Source: JBDLID01 sp039715055
GTDB taxonomy: Bacteria; Desulfobacterota; Desulfobulbia; Desulfobulbales; Desulfocapsaceae
Assembly (NCBI GenBank): GCA_039715055.1
Contig: JBDLID010000102.1
Coordinates: forward strand, 1-11,328
Reading direction: 5' to 3'
DNA: 11,328 bases
Both the position numbers and the translations under genes were made by a program. The first letter of the stretch is position 1. Every line of letters starts with the position of its first letter. Below the pieces are notes generated by a model. The model made no database searches. It was given only the letters and a program-made list of their open reading frames with translations, and was not told the origin of the DNA. Positions 5,946 through 11,328 of this stretch are shown here, piece after piece.

Positions 5946-7823
5946 TCAGGCGCCTGTTGCCCGGTTGAGAATTTTGTAATTTCGCTCCACCATGCTCAGC
6001 GGATCAACCACCAGTCCGGCCTGGATCATGGCGTTGTCATAGATCTGGTCGGCGATCTCTTGGGCAAAGGGTTCGTCGTTCTGCTGGATCTCTGCCAGCT
6101 TCTTGATGAGCGGGTTGGCAGGGTTGATCTCCAGGTTCTTCTTACTGCCCTCGGGCATCATCCCTTTTTCCATGCGCGAGGCAGCCATCACCCGTTCCAT
6201 GGAAGAGGTCATGTGGCCGTCCGGGTTGACGATCATGGCCGGCGAATCCACAAGGCGTTTCGAGATGATCACATCGGCCACCTTGTCGGAGAGCGCTTTT
6301 TTCAGCCAGCTGGTGAGAACCGACTGGGCCGCCTCAGCCAGACTCTCCTCCCTGGGGGAGTCCTCACTTTCTGCCGACTTGTCATCGGTCTCACCCAGGT
6401 CGAGGTCGGCCCGGTCGGCGGAAACCAGTTTTTTGCCCTCAAACTCGCCCAGATGGCTGAGAACAAAATCATCGATGGGTTCCATGGTGTAGAGGATCTC
6501 AATATCCTTCTTGTTGAACATTTCCACATAGGGGCCGGCCTCGATTGCCGCCCGGCTGGGACCGTTGATGTAGTAGATCTCTTTCTGGTCTTCTCCCATC
6601 CGTTCAAGGTAGCCGGCTAGCGAGGTGGGTTTGGCGTCTTCTGTGGATGACGATTCAAAGCGGACCAGTTTGGCAAGCTCTTTCTGGAACTCGTAGCCGG
6701 AGGTGACGCCTTCCTTGAGGTAAATGCCGAATGTCTTCCAGAATTCCAGGTAGCCATCTTCGTCTTTTTTGGCCTGCTCATTGAGATGCTTGAGGAAACG
6801 CTTGGTGATCACCGTCCGCAGTTTGGCAACAAGGGCGTTGTCCTGCAGCGACTGCCTGGAGATGTTGAGCGGCAGGTCCTCACTGTCAACCACCCCCTTG
6901 AGAAAGCGGAGCCACTCCGGAAGGATATTTTCCGAGTGCTGATCGATGAGGATTCGCTGACAGTAGAGGTTCACTCCCGGGTCGACCCGGCCGAATCCCA
7001 TGAGCTCAATATTTTCCTTGGGAACAAAGAGCAGGGCGTTGATGGCCAGGGGGGCGTCAGCGGAAAAATGGAGACGGTAGGTGGGTTCGTCCGGCGAGGT
7101 GCCGATGAACTTGTAGAAGTCGTTGTACTCCTCCTCGGTGATCTCGTTGCGGCTGCGGGTCCAGAGGGCCTGGACGGTGTTGACGGTCTCCCCTTCAAGC
7201 TTGATCGGGAAGGGGACAAAGGCGGAGTACTGCTTGATGATGTTTTCAACGTTCCACTTTTCAGCGTAGGAGTGGGCGTCATCCTTGAGCTCGACAATGA
7301 TTCTGGTGCCGCGGTGCAGCCCCTCCATGGGGGTGATCGAGTAGCTGCCTTCACCATCAGAGGACCACTCGCTGCCCTCGGAACCGTCCCAGGAGCGGCT
7401 CTGCACCCTTACCTTTTGGGCGGCCATGAATGCAGCGTAAAAGCCGACTCCGAACTGGCCGATCAGGCTGACATCTTTTTGGGCCGCTTCAGCAAGCTCA
7501 GTGAGAAATGCGGAAGAGCCTGAGTGGGCGATGGTGCCGAGGTTGTGCTCAAGTTCGGCCGCGGTCATGCCGATGCCGGTGTCGGTGATGGTCAGGATGT
7601 GCTCTTTTTCATCAAGGTCGATGGTGATTTCCAGAGGCACGTGGGAGTCGAAGACATCGTCAGCGGTGAGTGATTCGTGGCGAAATTTTTCCAGGGCGTC
7701 TGCGGCGTTTGAGATCAGCTCGCGGATAAAGATATCACGTTCGGTATAGAGTGAGTGAATGACGATATCGAGAAGTTTTCTGGTCTCGGCTTGAAATTCA
7801 TGGGTGGTTGCTTGACTGGACAT
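5946..7823 (-). CDS. htpG: Molecular chaperone HtpG (bacterial Hsp90)
   Basis: HtpG is the cytosolic ATP-dependent dimeric Hsp90 chaperone that remodels client proteins, often with DnaK. The 625-residue length matches the family (E. coli about 624). The N-terminal GHKL ATPase motifs are intact: RELISNAADALEKFRH (34-49, with the catalytic Glu35 and Mg-coordinating Asn39), DTGIGMT (81-87), NLGTIAHSG (94-102) and IGQFGVGFYAAFM (121-133). The middle domain shows LPLNISRQSLQ, with the conserved arginine contacting ATP phosphate, and the C-terminal dimerisation domain is complete. The ATG at 7823 is preceded by GAGGAG with a 9-base gap. A sigma70-like promoter lies about 120 bp upstream. I see neither a CIRCE element nor a clear sigma32 promoter, so heat control, if any, is not evident. 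Confidence 0.99.
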   Translation of the reverse strand: MSSQATTHEFQAETRKLLDIVIHSLYTERDIFIRELISNAADALEKFRHESLTADDVFDSHVPLEITIDLDEKEHILTITDTGIGMTAAELEHNLGTIAHSGSSAFLTELAEAAQKDVSLIGQFGVGFYAAFMAAQKVRVQSRSWDGSEGSEWSSDGEGSYSITPMEGLHRGTRIIVELKDDAHSYAEKWNVENIIKQYSAFVPFPIKLEGETVNTVQALWTRSRNEITEEEYNDFYKFIGTSPDEPTYRLHFSADAPLAINALLFVPKENIELMGFGRVDPGVNLYCQRILIDQHSENILPEWLRFLKGVVDSEDLPLNISRQSLQDNALVAKLRTVITKRFLKHLNEQAKKDEDGYLEFWKTFGIYLKEGVTSGYEFQKELAKLVRFESSSTEDAKPTSLAGYLERMGEDQKEIYYINGPSRAAIEAGPYVEMFNKKDIEILYTMEPIDDFVLSHLGEFEGKKLVSADRADLDLGETDDKSAESEDSPREESLAEAAQSVLTSWLKKALSDKVADVIISKRLVDSPAMIVNPDGHMTSSMERVMAASRMEKGMMPEGSKKNLEINPANPLIKKLAEIQQNDEPFAQEIADQIYDNAMIQAGLVVDPLSMVERNYKILNRATGA

Positions 7824-7940
7824 TTATTCGTTCTCCTCAGATTTATGATTATGCAGGGAAGCAGGGAGTAGGCGCATTGCAAAAAACAGCTTTGATGACG
7901 ACTCCCTATTGCGTTGCATTTTTTCAAAAAGTCGGCGAAA

Positions 7941-7968
7941 ATGATAAACACTGATCATGTGGTGTCAA
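7941..7968 (-). promoter_or_regulatory. Sigma70-like promoter for htpG
   Basis: On the - strand, TTGACA (7968-7963) is a perfect -35 element, followed by a 16-bp spacer and TATCAT (7946-7941), five of six -10 bases. The predicted start near 7934 gives a leader of about 110 nt. The -10 lacks the CCCCAT-like element of sigma32 promoters. A dyad (7974-8002) lies immediately upstream of the -35. Confidence 0.65.
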
Positions 7969-7973
7969 GTCCA

Positions 7974-8002
7974 TTGGAAAAGGCTTTGTAAAGGTTTTCC
8001 AA
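7974..8002. repeat. Dyad between htpG and the phosphoesterase gene
   Basis: TTGGAAAA (7974-7981) and TTTTCCAA (7995-8002) are perfect 8-bp inverted arms. Inside them CTTT-GT-AAAG continues the symmetry with a one-base asymmetry. The 29-bp element begins six bases upstream of the htpG -35 and lies 56 bp before the divergent phosphoesterase gene. Its position suits an activator or repressor site, but no known regulator consensus was recognised. There is no T tract, so it is not an ordinary terminator. Confidence 0.5.
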
Positions 8003-8057
8003 AATCCCTGAAAGGACGGGAGGGTATTGACCATTATCTATTCAGGAGGAGGGTGCT

Positions 8058-8747
8058 ATGAAAATGATAGCCTTTGGTGACGTCCATATGACGCTCGGCC
8101 GATTTGATGAGATCCCCGGAATTGAAAGTGCTGAACTTGTCATTCTGACAGGGGATCTGACTAATTACGGTGACCGTCATGAGGCGAAAAAAATTCTTGA
8201 CCGGGTGATGGAGGTCAACCCCAATGTCCTTGCCCAGGCAGGAAATCTCGATGAACATGATGTGGACCGTTACCTGGAGGAACTGGATTTCAATCTCCAC
8301 GGCCATGGCCGTCTCATTGGGGATGAATGTTGTCTGCTCGGTGTGGGCGGTTCCAATCAGACCCCGTTCAATACTCCCATTGAATATAGCGAAGAGGAGA
8401 TCGATATCTTCCTGCAACAGGCAAACAGCGAGGCCCGTGAGCTTGTCGAGGCGGCTGTTCACAAGGTGGGGCGCCCGGTTCCCCTGATCCTTGTGGCCCA
8501 TACCCCGCCGCATAACTGCAGCCTTGACCAGATCGGTCCCGGCCAGCACGTGGGGTCAACCAGCGTCCGCCGCTTTATCGAGCGTTTTCAGCCGCCGCTC
8601 TGTATTACCGGCCATATCCATGAGGCCAGCGGTGAGGAGCGGATCGGCAAAACCCTGGTGATCAATCCGGGGATGATCCAGCATCATGGCTGGGTTGAAG
8701 TTGAAGTCGGGCAGGGCCGGGTTGAGGCAGGTTTTCGTACTCTGTAG
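8058..8747 (+). CDS. Calcineurin-like metallophosphoesterase
   Basis: This is a 229-residue cytoplasmic metallo-dependent phosphoesterase with the family motifs in order: FGDVH (6-10, metal ligands Asp8 and His10), LTGDLTNYGD (30-39, bridging Asp33), AGNLDE (61-66, Asn63), VAHTPP (146-151, His148) and TGHIHEASG (184-192, His186 and His188). All expected metal ligands are present. The usual GNHD reads GNLD, so the histidine proposed to assist catalysis is replaced, as in several small YfcE-like members (GNCD). The substrate cannot be told; members cleave phosphodiesters, nucleotides or phosphoproteins. ATG 8058 has a strong AGGAGGAGG Shine-Dalgarno. It is the first gene of a + strand block, 19 bp before hemY, divergent from htpG. 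I could not find a convincing promoter in the 234-bp gap. Confidence 0.93.
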   Translation: MKMIAFGDVHMTLGRFDEIPGIESAELVILTGDLTNYGDRHEAKKILDRVMEVNPNVLAQAGNLDEHDVDRYLEELDFNLHGHGRLIGDECCLLGVGGSNQTPFNTPIEYSEEEIDIFLQQANSEARELVEAAVHKVGRPVPLILVAHTPPHNCSLDQIGPGQHVGSTSVRRFIERFQPPLCITGHIHEASGEERIGKTLVINPGMIQHHGWVEVEVGQGRVEAGFRTL

Positions 8748-8766
8748 GAAATTCAGGTGAATTAAA

Positions 8767-10167
8767 ATGGATGATAGCCGGCTTGACACACTCATTATCG
8801 GTAGTGGTATCTCAGGACTGACCGTAGCCCATAAACTCATGACAGCTGATCCGCAGCATCGGCTGCTTGTGGTGGATAAGGGTGAGCGGGCCGGCGGAGC
8901 GATCCGCAGTTTGTCCGAAGACGGCTATCTGGCCGAGATCGGTCCCCACGGTTTTCTGGACAACTGTGAAGAGTCCAGGCAGATCCTGGCTGAGACCGGC
9001 CTGGACAAAGAGTGCGTCAGGGCGTCGCTCAAGGAGTTTGTTCGCTATGTCTGCATTGGCGGGGCATTGAAGATGATTCCCCAGAGTCCGCCGAAGATCA
9101 TCGCCGCCCCCCTGATCTCACCGGCGGCCAAACTGAGGGTGCTCGGTGAACTGTTCAAGTCACCCCTGGAAGGCGAGCCCACTGTGGCCCAGTGGGCGCA
9201 ATACCGTTTTGGCAAAGCCCTTCTGCCCTATGTGGATGCGGTATTTACCGGAACCTATGCCGGTGATTTTGAAAAGCTAATCATCGACGCGGTCATGCCC
9301 GGAGTTCGGAAGCTGGAAAAAGAACACGGTTCACTGATTAAGGGGTTGATAGGAAAACTCCGTGCGGCCAAAAAAAGCGGCACCCCAAAGCGGGGAATGC
9401 CCGCCATGACCAGCTTCCCAAACGGGTTGACCAGGCTTGTAGAGAGACTTTCTGAACCGCTTGAAACCTCGAACGCTTTACTGTTGGGAGCAACTGTCGA
9501 CTCCTTTGGCAGGGAAGGCGATAGCTGGTCGGTGGTGATCAATGGCAAAAGCTACCTGACTAAAAATTTATGTCTGGCCCTGCCGGTGAACAGCTGCCTT
9601 GAGCTCATCGGGGCCAATCTGGCCGATACGGTTCCCCCGCGGATTCCCGAGGCCAGGATCCTGTCCATCGGTTTTGGCTTCACGGCTGAAAGCAGCCTTC
9701 CACCCGGTTTCGGCTACCTGGCCCCGGAGCAGGAAGACCGGTTCTGCCTTGGTGCCCTGTTTTCTTCAAACATGTTTCCCGGCAGGGCCCCGGAGGGTCA
9801 TATCTTTTTCGAGGCCTTGATCGGTGGTCGTCGTCATCCCGAGCGGCTTGAGCTTGACGATGAGACTCTGGTCAAAAACTCCCTTGGTGATCTTCGCAAG
9901 CTTCTCGACCTCAACGGTGATCCGGTTTACAGCCGGGTACTGCGGCCAGATGGTGGTATCCCCCAGCTGGAGTCCGGCCACCTGCAGCTGCTTGACTGGC
10001 GGGAAGAGCTTGCAACCCGGGAGAGGGGACTTTACCTGCACGGGTTCGGCTGGGAGGGAATCGGTCTCAATGATATGATGAAGTCCGGCTGCAGGGTGGC
10101 GGAAGCTATCATTCAGGGCAACAGCGGCGACAAGGAGTCGCCCGAGGTCAAGCCTGTCTATTTCTGA
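8767..10167 (+). CDS. hemY: Protoporphyrinogen oxidase, FAD-dependent HemY type
   Basis: This enzyme oxidises protoporphyrinogen IX (or, in some lineages, coproporphyrinogen III) by six electrons in late heme synthesis, usually membrane-associated on the cytoplasmic side. The 466-residue length fits. The N-terminal dinucleotide fold is LIIGSGISGLTVAHKL (9-24, GxGxxG), ending at VVDKGERAGGAIRS (35-48), where Asp37 takes the ribose-binding acidic position and RAGG is the family RxGG motif. EIGPHGFLDN follows. The centre includes SFPNGLTRLVERL, and the C-terminal FAD motif is FGWEGIGLNDMMKSGCRVAEAI near 428-448. The same type is also named hemG or pgoX; it is unrelated to the flavodoxin-like E. 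coli HemG. Other FAD amine-oxidase-fold enzymes are a less likely alternative. ATG 8767 is preceded by AGGTGA at eight bases. It is probably co-transcribed with the phosphoesterase; no other heme gene is in the window. Confidence 0.92.
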   Translation: MDDSRLDTLIIGSGISGLTVAHKLMTADPQHRLLVVDKGERAGGAIRSLSEDGYLAEIGPHGFLDNCEESRQILAETGLDKECVRASLKEFVRYVCIGGALKMIPQSPPKIIAAPLISPAAKLRVLGELFKSPLEGEPTVAQWAQYRFGKALLPYVDAVFTGTYAGDFEKLIIDAVMPGVRKLEKEHGSLIKGLIGKLRAAKKSGTPKRGMPAMTSFPNGLTRLVERLSEPLETSNALLLGATVDSFGREGDSWSVVINGKSYLTKNLCLALPVNSCLELIGANLADTVPPRIPEARILSIGFGFTAESSLPPGFGYLAPEQEDRFCLGALFSSNMFPGRAPEGHIFFEALIGGRRHPERLELDDETLVKNSLGDLRKLLDLNGDPVYSRVLRPDGGIPQLESGHLQLLDWREELATRERGLYLHGFGWEGIGLNDMMKSGCRVAEAIIQGNSGDKESPEVKPVYF

Positions 10168-10179
10168 GGTGCCGCTAAA

Positions 10180-10248
10180 ATGGATTGCCAGATGATTGAA
10201 ACAGTCCCTGTCCCTGCCCTGGCTGCAAGGCTGTCGGGGCTCTCATGA
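10180..10248 (+). CDS. Candidate 22-codon ORF coupled to the metallopeptidase gene
   Basis: A short frame starts at ATG 10180, preceded by GAGGTG (10166-10171, straddling the hemY stop) with an 8-base gap. It reads 22 codons, beginning MDCQMIETVPVPALA, and ends at TGA 10246-10248, which overlaps the metallopeptidase ATG as ATGA. The metallopeptidase start has only a weak GGGG upstream, so ribosomes ending this short frame could restart on it. The peptide matches nothing I recognise. It could equally be chance in a 77-bp gap; the good Shine-Dalgarno and exact stop/start overlap are the only support. Confidence 0.35.
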   Translation: MDCQMIETVPVPALAARLSGLS

Positions 10249-11328
10249 AAAGAATTGTGGTTGTCTGGCTGATCTGTTTTTTATTCATTGTTCCCGGCAG
10301 CTTCCTCCATGGAGCAGTGAGCCATCACCCTTCTCTTGACTGGAGAACCCTGGAGAGCGATCACTTTCTGATCCATTTTCATAACGGTGAGCTTGAGCTT
10401 GCCAGACAAACCGCAGCCGTGGCCGAAAGCGCCCATGAACGGCTGAGCCGCTTTTTCAACTGGCAGCCGGCTGACAAGACCGATGTGGTGCTCAGTGATG
10501 AGGCCGACAACGGCGGCGGTTTCGCCATGGCCATTCCCTACAACCGGACAACCATCCGGGTTTCCCCGGCCGCTGCCCGGCTTACAGGGACCGACGACTG
10601 GCTTGAGCGGCTGTTCGTCCACGAGTACACCCATATCCTCCACCTGGACAAGGCCGGCGGAGCACCTCTCTGGCTGCGGAACATTTTCGGCCGGCTGCCG
10701 TTTTTCTTTCCCGGTATGTTGCAGCCTTCCTGGTTGCTTGAAGGACTCTCCTCATACATGGAACGAGACGACGAGTATGGCGCGGCAACCAGGGGAGCGG
10801 CAGGCTCCACCTACTATGACAGCATCATGCGGCTGGAGACTGCCCATGGAATCAAGCCGCTCAACCAGGTCAGTATGAGCCTGGATAACTCCCTTTCCGA
10901 CTGGCCCGGGTTTTTGACCCGCTACACCTATGGCCTCCACTTTTATCAATTCCTGGAAAGCCGCTACGGTAAAGAAGCGGTCATGCGGCTGGTGGAGGAG
11001 TACAGTGACAACCTGATTCCCTTTATGATCAACTCAAATTCACAGCGAATTCTGGGGAAGAGCCTGGGCCAGCTGTGGCAGGAGTTTGAGCAGTACCTGC
11101 ACGACCGTTATGACGAAAAGATACGATCCATAACCGACTCGGGTTACAGGGCGGAAACGGTGATCAGCTCGCATAAGTCAGCCTACTCGCCGACAATGAT
11201 CAAAGACACCCTCTATTATCTTGAATATAACGGGTTTGAACATCGTCGCCTGATGCGGATGCGGGAAGGCACTGCTGAAAAGCTCATTGATGTTAACCCC
11301 GGGGCCGCAATCGACGGCAATGAGAACA
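10245..11328 (+). CDS. Secreted gluzincin metallopeptidase, 3'-truncated by the window end
   Basis: The frame stays open to the window end; 361 residues are visible. Residues 1-24 form a signal peptide (MKRIVVVWLICFLFIVPGS, then a plausible cleavage after HGA), so export to the periplasm or beyond is expected. HEYTH at 126-130 within LFVHEYTHILHLD is the zinc-binding HExxH, with Glu127 catalytic, and WLLEGLSSYME supplies Glu166 as the probable third ligand, as in gluzincins of the MA clan. From about 303, YRAETVISSHKSAYSPTMIK and LYYLEYNGFEHRRLMRM look like the first blades of a TolB/PD40-like beta-propeller, an arrangement known after peptidase-MA-like domains. The substrate is unknown. ATG 10245 is the first start after an in-frame TGA; its own Shine-Dalgarno is weak (GGGG), and it overlaps the stop of a short upstream frame. 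It is the last visible gene of the phosphoesterase-hemY block. Confidence 0.88.
   Translation, partial: MKRIVVVWLICFLFIVPGSFLHGAVSHHPSLDWRTLESDHFLIHFHNGELELARQTAAVAESAHERLSRFFNWQPADKTDVVLSDEADNGGGFAMAIPYNRTTIRVSPAAARLTGTDDWLERLFVHEYTHILHLDKAGGAPLWLRNIFGRLPFFFPGMLQPSWLLEGLSSYMERDDEYGAATRGAAGSTYYDSIMRLETAHGIKPLNQVSMSLDNSLSDWPGFLTRYTYGLHFYQFLESRYGKEAVMRLVEEYSDNLIPFMINSNSQRILGKSLGQLWQEFEQYLHDRYDEKIRSITDSGYRAETVISSHKSAYSPTMIKDTLYYLEYNGFEHRRLMRMREGTAEKLIDVNPGAAIDGNEN

Noticed and set aside
5937..6620. Long + strand open frame (227 codons) inside htpG, and a similar 245-codon one at 6786-7523.
   Set aside because: Both are antisense shadows of the conserved htpG coding frame, with no ribosome site or recognisable protein.
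7824..8057. Search for a + strand promoter for the phosphoesterase gene, a CIRCE element or a sigma32 promoter.
   Set aside because: TTGACC at 8028-8033 lies too close to the ribosome site to leave room for a -10, and no CIRCE or CCCCAT-type element is present.
1..11328. Selenium-related RNA signals (tRNA-Sec, SECIS with in-frame TGA), tRNAs, CRISPR arrays, insertion sequences.
   Set aside because: Because yedF hinted at selenium use I looked for these; no convincing example was seen and every recognised gene ends at a stop consistent with its family length.

Overview
The window reads as ordinary, gene-dense bacterial chromosome of moderate GC content. The gene content suggests an anaerobic, sulfate-reducer-like deltaproteobacterium, perhaps of the Desulfobulbales. 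The main clue is a YedF-type selenium-metabolism protein divergently paired with a LysR regulator, an arrangement typical of selenium-using anaerobes. The placement is an inference from gene content; no 16S or other marker is present. I see no tRNA, rRNA, CRISPR array, insertion sequence or phage gene.

Layout. (1) 2-1279, + strand: the 3' two thirds of ilvD (branched-chain amino acid synthesis), cut by the window start. (2) 1280-2401: a promoter, a leader with a small hairpin, a gene for an unrecognised membrane-anchored coiled-coil protein, and a strong terminator shared with the convergent gene. (3) 2432-4094: a LysR-type regulator (- strand) divergent from yedF (+ strand). The 157-bp spacer has a sigma70-like promoter, an ATAG-N7-CTAT LysR-type box, a 10-bp palindrome and a pair of 10-bp inverted arms. 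(4) 4135-5760, - strand: a tight cluster of a BamE/SmpA-like lipoprotein, pcm (protein repair methyltransferase) and a YqaA/DedA-family membrane protein. Upstream of it on the same strand lies htpG (5946-7823), separated by an intrinsic terminator and driven by its own sigma70-like promoter. (5) 8058 to the window end, + strand: a probable operon of a calcineurin-like phosphoesterase, a HemY-type protoporphyrinogen oxidase, a candidate 22-codon ORF, and a secreted HExxH metallopeptidase that runs off the end.

How the genes relate. HtpG, Pcm and the lipoprotein are all plausible protein or envelope quality-control functions. The LysR/YedF pair is a self-contained regulatory unit. The + strand block joins heme synthesis to a phosphoesterase and an exported peptidase, with no obvious shared pathway. 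I found no clearly new multi-gene system. The points most worth a second look are the lysR-yedF control region, the short ORF stop/start-coupled to the metallopeptidase, and the coiled-coil protein with its own promoter and leader.
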